Of a stretch of DNA of 64,000 nucleotides, positions 1 to 13,244 are shown piece by piece (the first letter of the stretch is position 1; each line of letters opens with the position of its first letter). The stretch is from Meloidogyne chitwoodi (lineage: Eukaryota; Nematoda; Chromadorea; Rhabditida; Meloidogynidae), in assembly GCA_015183035.1 (NCBI GenBank), contig JACZZP010000013.1, forward strand, positions 2,264,512 to 2,328,511. The letters run 5' to 3'. A program made the position numbers and the translations under genes. The notes under the pieces were generated by a model that was not told the DNA's origin, did not search any database, and worked only from the letters and a program-made list of their open reading frames with translations.

Positions 1-1043
1 GTGGGATAAAAAAATATTTTTTCAAGAGGAAGTAAAAATAAATTTATCAAATTTTTTTTTTGTTTACTCAAAAAATTCAAGGACCTATTAAAATTTATTT
101 TTTTAATTAAAACCAAAAAAAATCACCAAAAAATAAAAAAAAATTATATATTTTCATTAAAATTATTTAAAAAGATAATAAATAAATATTATATAATAGC
201 CTCCTCTTTGTCTGAATTATATTTATATATTCTCACTTGTTTATATGTGACAACCGCTTTTTAATTTTTTTTTTGGACGAGAGATGAATTACTAAAAAAG
301 TGGGAGGAGCTTAAAAAATAAAATGAATAGTTTTTTTTTTGTGATAAAAAATAAAACAAAAATGGGAGAAAAAAAATAAGGAAAAGAGAGAGAGAGACAA
401 ACAGGCAGGAATGGCATTACTCAAAGATGAATTAAAAAATATTAAAAAAAGATTTTTATAAAAAAAATAAAAGAGAAGCTGTAAAAAAAAACTAATTTTT
501 GAATAATAAAATTAAGAAAATGAGATAATTTAAATTAATTGTGTAATAGATTTTTAGTCGAAAAAAAAAAAATTATAAGAAATTTGTATTTTAAAAAATT
601 AAAATAAAATTTTGTAAATTTTATTTGAATTTTTTATTGTTAAAAATTTAAAATTTAACAACATTTTTATTTACTACAAAATAAACAAAAAAGGTTTTTT
701 ACATTCCCTTCCATATTTATTTTATTTTGCCCAAAAAAAAAAATTTTTCCACGTTTTTAAAATGACTTTATTTTTTCTTTTTTAATTCTTGCCAATTTTG
801 TATTTTTAATCTAAAAATATTAAAATTTTATTCAAAAACTTGACGATATATTTTATGTAAAAAGTGGGAGTATACGTGTACTCAATTCTTTTTTTTTCGA
901 GTTTTAGCAGAATTTTAAAATTTCTTTTGAACAAACAAAATATTAAGAGAAAGAATTTATTACATTTTTTTATTATTATTTTCCTTCCCATTTATCTATA
1001 TTTTTCTTTAAGTTTTGATTAAAAAAGGTAGTAACAACGATTA

Positions 1044-1095
1044 CTCTTTCTCTCTCTCTCTTCTTTCTCTCTCTCTTCTTTCTTTCTCTCTCTAC
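1044..1095. repeat. TC/CTT-rich microsatellite
   Basis: The plus strand is almost pure pyrimidine here, built from TC and CTT units, and is followed by a short CTA run. A simple sequence repeat; nothing suggests it is coding. Confidence 0.8.
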
Positions 1096-4000
1096 TACTA
1101 CTACCCTATCCACCCGCCGCTGTCACAAGATGATGCAATTTTTTGCAGCAAAATAAATAAAATAATTTTGTACAGGCGGTCGAAAAAAAAAAAAAAAATT
1201 TTGAGGAAAAGATGAAAATTGGTAGAGATTTTTTTGCATATGAAAAAAAAACTTGAAAAGAGAAGAAAGATTATTTTTAAAAAATGACGAGAGGAATAAA
1301 TAAGAGAAGAACACAAGCATATTTTTATGGTTTCTTATCTATCCTGAGAATTTTTTTTTAGTGGACGTTTTGATTGGACCAAACATTTAAATTAGGCTCA
1401 GAAAAAAATTAAAAAAAAAATCTTTATAAACCTTGATAATTTTTTTTTGGCAAATATTTTTTTTTTAATGGTTATCACAATTCTCAAGACAAATAATCAC
1501 ACCATTTACACATTAAATATAATTTTCTTAAAAAAAAATAAAATTTATTGAGTAGAAAAATAAATTAAACATTTACTTTTTTTTTATTGAAAAACGTCAA
1601 CCATTTGTGATTTATTTTTATTCTATTTTCAGCATTTTTATTAAAAAAAAAACAAAAACAATCCATTAATTTTTCTCTTTTAAAAAATACTAAATAATTA
1701 AAAAAAAATTTATTATGACTTTTTTTTGGATTTTCTTAAGTTTGTAAAAAAAAAAGTTTTAGCAGCTGATATTAAATAAAAAAAAATTTGTGCAAAAATA
1801 AAAAGAAAAATGTGTCAAGCAAGCGGAAAAGCATGAGGAGGAGAAAAAAAGAAAAAAACTTTTAAAAATAAATAGAGAAAAAATATATTAGAGCTATTGA
1901 GGAAAAAATAAATAGAGGAGTTAGTAACTAAAAAAGCCTCTTCGATATATTCAGAAGCAAAATAAATAAATAATAATAATAATATAGACCAAGGATCATC
2001 TCAAAAGCTGGGCGACCAACAACACACACAAACAACCGCTTTTCTTTTTTACTTATATTATTCCCTTGTGTGTAAGGCTAAAAAAAAAATATTTATTGGG
2101 AAAAGAAAAGATTTATAATATTAAATAATTATTTTACAGATAAAATTGAAAAAAAAAGAAAAAGAATTTTTGACAAATAAACTAAATTATTTATATAAAT
2201 TAAATAAATTTGAAGAGATTTAATTAATTTTTAGGTACTTCCAAAAATTAAACAACTAGAAAAAGCAAAGATAATTTTCACAAAAAAAAAATCTTTACAT
2301 GAATTAATGTCAAGGAAAAATATAAAAATAAAAATTGAAAAAAAAAGTATTAGTAGCAAATAAATTCTATTGTAAAAGTCTCCCATTCCCCCTATTTTAA
2401 CGTGTTTATATGACACGACTCTCACCCAAAAAAATAACAAAGAATTTTATTAATAGCCTAGATAGATAAAGATAGATAAGTTCCCAAAAATTGATTCATT
2501 GACCAATTCTCGATTAACGTAAAGAGGAAAAAAGTACAAAAAAAGGTCAAACAGAGTACAATTTAACAAAAAAACAAAATTGTACAAAATATTTTAATAA
2601 AATGAACAAAAGTTAATAAAATTGTATTAAGGATAACCTAAGCTTTTGATAAACAAAATTTAAAATATAGTCAATAGAATTTATATAAAAAAAAACCATG
2701 ACAATTTGCCCAACCAGAGTTGTTGACAAAAGCAGTAGAAAAAAAATTATTTTCTATCTATAATTTTCATCTTTTCCTCTTGTGGACCTCAAAACTAATT
2801 TTGACACATCTCATTAAAAAAAAATCCATAATGCTAAAATATAGTTAGAAGAATATTCTAAACAATAAGAGAAGAAAAAAGCTAAAAGAAGAATATAAAA
2901 AAAAGAAGAATGAAGAAAATTCGCGCGACGAGCTTATCCTTCATCCCACTTTCCCTCCTACTTTTTACTAAAGTAAATATATAAATAATAAAATTAATTA
3001 TATATATATATCCCCCATCAAACTACAATGCACTTTTCTTTTATTAATTTTTATGAAAGCTTTTTTACACGTATATAATAATTAAAAAAAAAAAGCAATA
3101 AAGTACATAAACAGCTGGATGCGGAAGAGACATAAGTGAGAAAAAAATTTTTTTTAAAAAAAAAGGTCCGAATTAAAAGAGGTAATATAAGAAGGAATTG
3201 TAAAAGATGTTGATGAGAAATATAATACAATTCTTAAAAGTAAACAACACTTCAAATAAAAGTAAATAAATTAAAAAAAAAATTTATTTTTTTTAATTAT
3301 GAGTTTAAAATAATAAAAAAAATTAAAAAAATACCGATGTAATTATTTTGACGCTGCTCGAAACTTTTACATTTTTTAAATTAAAATTGATTCGAAAAAG
3401 CAATAAAAAAACGCAAATAAAAATTAAAGGACAGGAAGTTAAAAAAGCCTTTTTATTCAAAAAAAAAAATTTTTTTTAGAAATATGTATAGTGGAAAAGA
3501 GAATTAGAATTTTTTTTGAGTACAAAGATTTAAGTAAATGTGCAAACAATTTAAATAAATAAAAAAAATTTCCCAAATATTACTCTCATAAAAATTGTCA
3601 TTTCCCTCAAAAAAAAAAACTTTTTTTACTTTTATTAAGAATTGTTAAGTTTCTACATCAATGGAATTGTTATAATGAAGAATATAATTGAGATTAGAAA
3701 TAAAAATATATCTAAATATTTGTGAGAAAATTAGGGGGAAATTTCAAAGATTTGTGGTCAAAAATATAAATACATTTATATAGTGGCCAACCGCTTTTAG
3801 ATATATAAAAGAAAATTTAAATGAATTAAAAAAAAAGTAGACTTTAAATAAAAGTAAAAACATTAAGTTTTTAAGGAGAATAGAAAGAGTTCTTTGACTT
3901 TAAAAAATAACAAATAATCCTCAAAAAATCCACCCCAATTTTAATAATTGTACATTTGCCTTCCCTACATATCTATAATATTATGATCTCCCCAATTTTT

Positions 4001-6583
4001 TATTAAAAGAATTGATAAAAATATAATAAATAAAATAATGTACAAGTGTAATTTATATAGAAAGCAGCTGTCAATATATACACTAAAAAAAGAAATGAAC
4101 GCAAAAAAAAAAAACGCATACACACGCCAAATTTACTCGCAGTGCAAACACAAGAAAAATGTAAACAACATTGCTAAGAATAAAAAAAAATTATAGGCAA
4201 GGTCCTCTACTAACTAACCCCCTTTCCCCTCATTTTCTCTTATTCAACTGTCCTTATTTTCTTGTACTAAAAAAAACGACGAATTACAACTCCTTAATAT
4301 TTTTATTTATTTCTACTCTTTATACTGCTGCTGCTACACTTTTAAATTTTCTACACGTTCTTGTGATAATAAAAAAAAATAATATTACCTAGATAATTAT
4401 CCCTCCTCTCCCCCTTTCTTTTTACATTTTCTTAAGTGACAAAATATCTCGCGTCGTCGCAGGTAAAATAGAAAAAAAACGATAAAATTAAATTGCTTTT
4501 TAGTGATAAATTTGTTTGTCGTGCAAATAAAATAAAAACAAAATCTAAAATCTAATACAAAATTGTAAAAAAAACGAAAAAATGGAAATGGGGCCAAAAA
4601 AAAAAAGTAAGTCCAAAGAAAGATATCTGGACCAAAAAATTCAAGAAAAAATAGAAATTAATTAAACCAAAAAAATTAGATGAATTTTTTTTATTATTAT
4701 TGGTTTTTAAGTTCCCGAACCTAACTTTACAACCTTAACTTTTGCGTTGTTAAATAAATAAAAAAGAGAACAAAAAACAAGTATTATTTATGTATTCGCA
4801 TGGCCAATCTAATATATGAGAGAGGAAGTCACGGGACAAAAAAAATTTTTTTTCGTCCGCGAATTTAAATTGGCATAAAAAAGAAAGAGGGGACATATGT
4901 GAAAAGGAACAGGAAAAAAAAAGAGTTGGTTATAATTCGTGTGTGTAAAAAGAGAAGACGGATGGGAGTATTTGCGCCAAGCAAGGAATAAATTTCAAGT
5001 CACATTAAAATGAGTAAAGCTAAAGACAAAAAATAATAGTAGTAGAGAGCAAATACTGAAAAATAAAAATGTGAGACTTTAATAGATGAATTAATTCTAT
5101 ATTTCGAAAAATATGGATGGATAATTCGAGAAAAAATAATCAAAATTATTCCAGGATGCTTAAAGAAAAAGAAATGTCACCTATTTCAAGATTACAGCAA
5201 AATCGCCTTTTTTCAAAATCAAAAATTTAAAATTAAAGATCCCTTCAAACTGGGTGTATACAAAAAAAAATAAAAGTAGAAATTCTCATTATTTTTTAGT
5301 CACCTAATATTATTATAAATGACGCCTGCTGCTGCTGTATAATCATTCTCGCGTTTATTTAATATCAAATTATTTATTTTTAATTTTTTTCTGGCTTTAC
5401 TAAAAGCTAATATTTTTAATAAAATAAAAGAGAATTTTGCAAGAATAATGAGGGTGTTGTTATTTTTATATTTCTATTTTATTTTGTTTTATCCACTCAC
5501 GTAAACAAAAAGATGCTTAAAAATGCAGAAAATTCTTCTTTTTTCTCTTTTCAACGTTTATTTCACTGGACAAATGTGTACACATAAACAACAAATCCCC
5601 GTTGGAAAAAATTGAATATTATAATTTACAAAAGCTGGTTTGTGAAGAATTTTTTTTAAAAGGATGCGAGTTTTTCCATTACAATAATTTAATATAATAA
5701 TATTAGATTGCTGACGAATAAAAATTTTGGTCGAAAGAGAAAAGAGTGAAGGTTGTAGAATGGGAAAACAGCATTTTAATTTATTTCCCACACTAAAAAT
5801 GGATTATACAATATTTTAGTGTTTTTACAATTAAACAGCAATGGCAAAAAAAAAAGAGAATTTTTAATGGCTGCGAGAAAATATATTTTAAATAAAATGG
5901 AAAAAAACTTTCCAAAAATGATTTTTAAATAACAAAAAATACAACTCGACAATGGATGAGCTGAATTGAAATTTAGAAAAAATTTAATAGTTAAAAAATG
6001 ATACAACAAAAGGGACAAATTTTTAGTGTTAATAATTTTAAATGACAAATATTTATTTAAAACAAAAATTTGGAAAGTTTTTAGGGATGTGAAGAGAAAA
6101 ATGAGAAGAAAAAGAGCTAAATTTAGAAATGGCCAAATCAACAGCAAAAAGAGTTTTGACGGTAGAAATTTAATACCGATAAAAAAAGATTTTTGTAAAC
6201 ATATAATGATAGTGGGAAAAATAATCGGTGATCCGATTTGATCAAATTTGACGCTTTAACTTTGTTCAAAAGTCCAGAAGAATGAAAATTAATGTATCAA
6301 GATTTAATGATGAAAATATTCCAAAGGCGGAAAGATAAAAAATATGAAAAAATAGAAAAATACATGAGGTGTATAAAAGTTTTTAATGTATGAAAGGAAG
6401 CTTAAAAGGACCCCCTCCCACCCGTTTTAATTATATAAACCTGAACTTAAACATGCAAGCGTTCCTCTCTCTACATCTATTTAATCTCAGCGCAAAACGC
6501 TTTTCACATCAAATCTTGCAAGATTAGTGCTGCAGTTAATGTCGATAATTTCAATAATAAGAATTATTTTTTAATTAAATTAG

Positions 6584-6720
6584 GCAGTTTTCATATTGAG
6601 CGCAAACTCGAGATGTTAAGCATCTTAGCTAATTTTGTTTTTACTGTTTCAATTTTTTAAATTATTATTTAAATGGAATTTTTATTACTTTCTTAAATTT
6701 ACGCTCAAATATGAATTGCC
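6584..6720. repeat. Imperfect inverted repeat, possible MITE remnant
   Basis: The left arm at 6584-6606 (contains CATATTGAGCGCAAA) is nearly the reverse complement of the right arm at 6698-6719 (contains TTTACGCTCAAATATG). About 90 bp of AT-rich DNA lies between them. This could be a small foldback transposon or a transcribed hairpin. No clear target-site duplication was found. Confidence 0.45.
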
Positions 6721-7381
6721 TTGCTAAAACGTATTAATAAAATAGTTATGTGATTTATGAAAACTAAAAAAATTAGATGGTCGAAATCAAAAAAGCTGAA
6801 TAAAAGAAAAGTTAGAGTGTACTCTGACCATGTACTTTTCTCACCCACCCAACGGAATGAAATATAGGTCAGCCAAAAATCTTTTTCGAAAAGCTATTGA
6901 CATATGAACAAGTAAAACATGTACTATGGTCAGAATTCCAGAACATTCAAGAACGGACTTTACATCGTTGAAAATAGAACTAAATACATAATTAAAATAT
7001 AAAAAAAAAGTTGCGGTTTTAAACGCATTAGCAAAATTTAATTTAGAAAATATTCAATTTATTGACAACAATATGTAAAATTTAGTAAATAAAGCAAATA
7101 AAATTCATCACAAAAATTTTCAAACAACAAAACATCCTTTCCAATAAACACATAAATAAGTCCACCCATATACATCGAATTACACTATACATCGAAAATA
7201 AAAATCAACACTAAAAAATTCAAAAAGAATCAAACTAGAATTGCCAGCTAAAGTAGATAGAAAATAATTCTTGTCTGGGAAAAAAAGTAAACTTAAAAGA
7301 AACTATCGACAGAAGTTAGAGTTGCTAACAATTTAAATTTAGTGATTCGATGTAACCCATATAAATTTAAAAATAAATAAA

Positions 7382-8696
7382 TCAAAAATTAAAGTTAAAG
7401 CCAAAGGTCTCCTCATTCTGTACATCCTTGTTTGTTGACTCATGAATTGGAGAATTAAAATTAAATCCAAAAGAAAAATTATTTGGTACAACCTCTACAC
7501 GAACAGCATCATCATCACCTTCATCATGAGCACCAGTAAAGACATCAACCTCTTCAAACTGCATTAAAAGATCATTTTGTTCATCTTTATTTTCAACCTG
7601 GAAATGCAAAATATTTGTTGAGGAATTAAAAAGATTGTATAATAAAGTATACCTAATAAGAAAAACTTACCCTATCTGGTGTAGCCTTTTTATGAGTAGT
7701 TTCCGACAAAGCCTCCACATCGTGAATTTCTGCGACATTGTGTTCTGAGATATCTTCAATAATTTGACAATTCATAGCATCATCGTGTACTCTCTCCACG
7801 CCCAAAGATAGCGAATGTTGACTTAAATCCTGTTCCATTCTTTTTGTTTTTTCCAGAAGCTGTATAAAAAATTTGGTTCATGTATTATCAAAATTTTTAA
7901 AATACCGATTCCTGAATTTTCAACTCATTTTTCATCGTAATATCCATCTGTTTTGTCTTATGTAAATAATTGCCCAAAGTTAAACAAAACTTATTGAAAG
8001 GAATTTTCTTGTGTTGTACCAACAGTTTTTCACGCTCAGAAATGACATCCCTCATGAAAACAATTTCTTCCTTAATACGAGCCAGATCACTTTCCTGTTG
8101 TTTTAATTCGCCCAACATCATCTTCTTTTCAGGAAGCCACGGTGCACCAGACTTTTGACTACAAAATTCTTCTTTGATATTCTCAAATTCGGCAACCTCA
8201 GAGATTAAACCCTCCTAAAATTTAAGTCAAAACATAAATCAAAAAATAACCAAATCATTATTTTTAACAAGTTTCTGAAAGTCGTTTAAAACAGCCCGCT
8301 TCCGCTTCATATTTGCCCCAACACTTAAATTTATAAATTAAAAATTTATATTCCTATAATATAACCTTTGTTCGTAACGCGAAGAGTAATAACGAGCTTT
8401 TTCCAATGCATTGATTTGCTTCTTATGACCCTCAATTTTATCTTGCTCCTCCTTTCTTAAACTACGGAGATGTTCTAATTTCTCGTTCATTTCTTAAGTT
8501 AAAACTTTTATTAGAAAAAATATTCATTTACTTTGTTCAACCATCCTAGCAGCAGAAATTTTTACTCGTAGTACCTCCTCAGTTTCAACTAAATGACAAT
8601 AGAAATATAATTAAAAGATCTTAGTAATCTAGACAAAATACCTAACGTTTGAATCTCCTTGACAAGCTCATCAGTTTGACTTTGATCTGTAATCAT
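7382..8696 (-). CDS. Coiled-coil protein with acidic FGFNF tail (SIX6OS1/SYP-like?)
   Basis: Seven short exons join into a protein of about 340 residues, starting MITDQSQTDELVKEIQTL at 8696 and ending FGFNFNF-stop at 7382. The first two thirds are charged and heptad-rich (EEVLRVKISAARMVEQ, KLEHLRSLRKEEQDKIEG, ESDLARIKEEIVFMRDVIS), predicting coiled coil. A conserved-looking SGAPWLPEKK segment precedes the last helix. The tail is acidic (EGDDDAVRVE) and carries two aromatic motifs, FSFGFNFN and FGFNFNF, the second at the very C terminus. I recognise no named domain. The order (N-terminal helices, disordered middle, Phe-rich C terminus) resembles the animal synaptonemal-complex central-element protein SIX6OS1; this is composition-based inference. 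It could instead be an unrelated cytoskeletal or trafficking coiled-coil protein. The next gene, UNC-14-like, lies upstream on the same strand. Confidence 0.6.
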
Positions 8697-9364
8697 CTCT
8701 CAACACGAAAATATATAAATTTATTTTGAACTAAATGATTTTATTTTATAATTAATACAACACATTAAAACAGAAATAAAGAAAATGAAAACCGGAGATT
8801 TGTACAAGTTTAAATAGAAAATATTTATGTCAAATTACAAAACGCCAAACTTTCTTAAAGCCAAATTTTAAAATCTTTGGACATAATATTTTTTGGTGTA
8901 CATCCCGATTAATCGCGGGCCATCTGGTCGCGAGGAAGTAAATATTAATTTGAAATATTCCAAATTACGACAAATAAATCAAATATTCTAGCAAGCGAAA
9001 AATTTTTTATTCAACGATTAGTTTTCAAAATAATATACTATAATCGAAAAATTATTGAGAGCGTTAGTGTAATATTTATATATATTACACTTAAAAAACG
9101 ATTGTATTGAAATAAAAATTGTACTGATGCCATTAATATAAAATATTGTTAACACACAATAAAAATTATAAGCAAAATTCAGGTCGACTAGTATTAATTC
9201 GTTCGTTTGTGCAATGAAAAAATAGGGAATTGTTAATATATTAGTATTCGTTTTTGGGACAGAAAGAAAAAAGATAATTGCGTCTTATTAGTTAATGAGG
9301 AGATTGCAAATCTGCATAAATATATATGTCTATAATACAAAAGCACCATTTTAATTATTATTTC
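8697..9364. other. Intergenic, no gene seen
   Basis: AT-rich spacer between the 3' end of the RUN-domain gene and the start of the coiled-coil gene, both on the minus strand. Nothing recognisable is seen. Confidence 0.6.
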
Positions 9365-12300
9365 TTAATCATTTTGGAGAAATTCAAGTTTATCATTGGG
9401 CACTATACCATTCCTGAGGGTCAATTTTCCATCTGTTAACTCGGAGCTGAGACGAACACATCGTGAATATGCGCCACGAACTGAAATAACGCCAATTTGC
9501 TCGCCTTTATGTGCATCCAAGACCGTTCCATTTTTTACAGCCTTTGTTTCCTCAGCGACGGATTCGCAAACATTGCAAACACGCAGTGGTGTTGATCGCC
9601 TTGAACTACTCCGTGAATGATAAACGCGTAAATAGTAAGATGAAGCGTTTGATTTACCTCGAGAACTTTAAATGAAAAATACAAATAAAAAGAAACTGTA
9701 TACCTAAGCACAGGAATTTTCGATCGTTGATTTTTATGTTCATTTGTAAAATTCGTCTCTTTACAAACATCCGTATTTGAGAGCAGCTTTACTAGATTTT
9801 CTAAATTTTTTTGTTTCAATAAACATCTAATAGAAAAAGTTAATTGTAAGCTATCCCAGCTCAATCATATTATGGGGGTCTTTAAGTTAGAATAAGATAA
9901 ATAATTCATATCAATATTTAAATTTCTTATAAACCTTTTGATGATTTTGTGGTGTTAACATCCTTAATCAGTACATCATCTTTATTTGAATGCAATATTA
10001 TCTTTGAGGGTAGTGACGAACTTTTTGGAACACGAGAATCGCTTGGCAATTTTGCTGCAACACCATTATTGCCTTCACAAACGCCCAAAGATGAAGTGCT
10101 TACCAAAGGACGTCGTTTTTTAAATTTTGTAGTTGGTAATGATCCTCTTCCATTGCAGCGATTGAGTACAGACAACAATTCTAAACAATCGATAAAGCGA
10201 GCAAAAAGACTTCTATAAGAAGTATGAGCTCCCAGAAGAAAAGAAGATTCCAAATAAAACTTGCGCAATTGGTGTTCCTTTAGAACAATGTAGGAAAACC
10301 TGTAGAAATAAAATGTTTAATTTAAAATTAGTAAAAGTTAAGTGAAATTTTTTTAGTAAGAAGGAAAAATTCTTAAAATTAGATAAAAAGTAATTCCCCA
10401 TAATTACAATTTAAAGAATATACCAGCAATCAACAGAGTGAAGTGAAATTAATCCTTGAAAGAAATGGCTGATGAGAGAATTTTTCGGCTTCTCTGATAA
10501 CTCAAGCTCCTCACAAAGTTGAAAAATTGATGCAGTGACAGGTCCTAAATTAAGGTAAGAATTTGGGACAAATAAAAAGTCAAACCTTTTCCTGTCAATT
10601 GCCTAACAACATCCCATGGTTGAAGTTTTGAATTTAATCCATCCAATAACAAAGACTCCAAAGCTGCCAACAATACCTATATTTTTTTCAAAGTTTTCCA
10701 TTTATATAAAAATGAATACATACCACTGAAGTTGGTGCTCCTCTAACTTGTTCTCCAACACCAGAAACAACATGCTCAACAATTCCTCTTTTCTGTTCAT
10801 AAATCGGTAAGCCGATAAGTGTCAATTCTTGTTGATGAAGACGCTTAAGCGTGAAATTTTCATATGAAGTTGAGGTACTTCCAAATGGATAAGAGGAAGA
10901 AAGCCAATCATCGGAAGCAGTCGATAAACATGTATTACTTCTCAAACGATGTCGTTGATGATTAAAAGTTGCTATTGAACTTTTGACATAAGCTTCATTA
11001 TCGCAGCAGCAAGTAGATGAGGGAATATGAGAAGTTAGAATTTGTTTTTTATTAACAAATTTTTGCCATTTATTTCCACAAAGCTTTTTTCCAAAACAGT
11101 AGCAACGTCTTCGTTCAATATTGTTATCATTTTCAGCCAAAAGAAAACTATTTGATTTGAAAAAAGAACAAGCATCAACAACATGCCTGAAATTTTTTTT
11201 AATAAATGACAATTTTATTTTTCGATAGAATAAACATTCCTTTAATGTCAATTTTAAGGTATGAATTATAGAAAATAAAGTAAAAATTGACCTTGGCAAA
11301 AGAACTGAAAGTGAGTACCAGTCTTCTATGTGTGAAGGTCCTTTAAATGAACAATTAATCAATCATTAAAAAAGTATAACAAACCTTCAGAATGAGAAGA
11401 GCCTAGACCAGAATCGGGCACTGCATCTTCAGCGACTTCATCTTTACCATCAAAAAGCAATTTTTCAGCTGGATAGTATTCTAAAACAGCTCCTAGATTT
11501 CCTCCTTTTGTTTGTTTCAAAAGATCATCAAAAGAGGTAGTAGCTGCAACCGTTGAAGAATTTGTACAAATTGAAGGAACCTAAATGTAAGAGAAATTGG
11601 CATTTAAAGTTTTTCCATCAAAATCATTGTTTCAATTGTTAGAAGTAATGTGGTTAATAGTTGAACGTGTAAAAATAAAGGACAAACCTTATATGACAAT
11701 GCAATGAATTGTAAATCTGGTGCAGTTTTGCTTGGTGAAAGATCTGCAAACGTCCTTGTTTTATCTTTTTTGTTGTCAGTAGACGAAGTCATTGCTAATG
11801 AAGCAGTTTGACGGGAAGTAAATTCTGTTGCTTCATTAGATTGGTGTTTCTTCTTTTTTAAGTCTAAACATTCGTTTGTAACAAGTCCAAAGTTTTGATT
11901 TAGATTCCGAAGTCCTACATGCGTTAGAGTACTAGTTGGAGTAAATCCGATCTCTGAAAATGTTATTGATTAATTTAATCAATAAAAAATATTCGATTGT
12001 TTTTTTAGTCGCCCTCTATACAAATTTTTTTGATTTTGGAGCGACGACCCTTTCGAATGAACTAAATATTTAGTAACTGAGTTTTTATCTAATTTCGATA
12101 TTAACGGTTACTACATCCTACATTGTATCATATATTCGAGAAAGATAAATAAATTTTAAAAATAACCATTATGGTTCATGTCGATATAACGTCCATTCCC
12201 AAGGTAATATTCTGAATACTTGCTGCTTGCATCATCTTCTTCAACATCAACGACATTGAGCTTTAGATTCAGAACTTTTGAACTTTGAACATCAACAAAA

Positions 12301-13244
12301 GCAGGCGAAGATTCTCCTTTAGCAAAAAAAGGTTCTTTGAATTTTTCATGGCCTTTCCTTCTATTAACGTTCAAAACTGGTAAACTAAATTAAAAGGAAA
12401 AGCTTAATTCATATTTTTATATAATAACCTAGTAACATTGTCAGTATCAAAAACCGGCTGGCGAAAAATCTGTTCAGTGGATTCTGATGCTGTTGCCGCG
12501 TTAAAACCACACCCGATACGACCCCATGTAATTGTAGATGGTTTTTTTCTGCCAACATTTTGGTGAATTTGAGACAAGCTAGTGCTGCCGCTGTTATTAT
12601 TGAATATCTCATCCAGAAGTTTATCCCTCAATTTTTCATTGATAATCCTCTTTTTGCCATCATTTCTTGCTAAATCATTATCATCAGCTAAATTCAATTG
12701 CTCTAGTAATTTCAAACTAGGATGGTTCTCGTGATTATATGCTGCTAATAAACTGCTTCCATCACTAACCTTTAGTACTTCTTTTCCACGCAAAAATCTA
12801 TGGGCTTTACGTGTTTGTAGTGCAGTAGGACTTGCACTAGCGTTGGTCATGAAGCTCGCACCAATTCCACTTGAAAAATTTAACTCATTATAACAAAATT
12901 AGTCTAAATAAATTAAAACCTAGTTGTCCATTGACCGCTGTCGTCTTCAAAAGTCAACTTGTAATCATTTTGTTTATTATTTTCACAACGAATCCTAATC
13001 ATTTCAACATCCAAAGAATCAGTAGAGACAAGCCTAGGATCGGCATCCGTTATGCTAGCATTAAATAATGTACTCATATTGCCTGCATCTTCTATCATTG
13101 ATGTTCCAAAGTCTAAATTTGCAACACGCTCATCAATATTCGGTGGCCAATAAGTGATGTTGTCATTACTTTTCGCAGCTGTTGGTAATAATTTTAGGTC
13201 GTAGAGATCAATCATTAAATGATTTTTAATGCGCGAGAAATCTT
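9365..13244 (-). CDS. unc-14: RUN-domain protein, UNC-14/RUSC family
   Basis: A multi-exon gene read from about 13244 to a stop at 9365. The first visible exon (DFSRIKNHLMIDLYDLKLLP) is open to a splice acceptor, so a small 5' exon is probably missing. The N-terminal half is disordered. The RUN domain covers about 11.4-10.0 kb and includes VEHVVSGVGEQVRGAP, a block with LLLDGLNSKLQPWDVV, LISHFFQGLISLHSVDCWF and CLELLSVLNRCNGR, the RUSC/UNC-14 arrangement. A Cys-rich insert (RRRCYCFGKKLCGNKW, CCCDNEAY) lies inside the RUN region. The C terminus looks SH3-like and ends NGIVPNDKLEFLQND. In C. elegans UNC-14 binds the kinase UNC-51 and kinesin-1 adaptors in axonal transport; RUSC proteins pair RUN with SH3. 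The family call is good; orthology to UNC-14 rather than another RUN protein is inferred. Confidence 0.65.

Larger units (their letters stand above)
1..7381. other. AT-rich gene-free stretch
   Basis: No convincing gene is seen. The stretch is very AT-rich with many poly-A and poly-T runs. The few open frames (for example minus 5776-6147) are low-complexity, rich in F, L, I, N and K, and match no family. It could be intergenic DNA or a long intron or upstream region of a gene outside the window. A TC/CTT microsatellite at about 1044-1095 and an imperfect inverted repeat near 6584-6720 are listed separately. Confidence 0.6.

Noticed and set aside
5776..6147. 123-residue minus-strand open frame
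   Set aside because: Composition is almost entirely F, L, I, K, N and S from AT-rich DNA; no splice partners or family resemblance.
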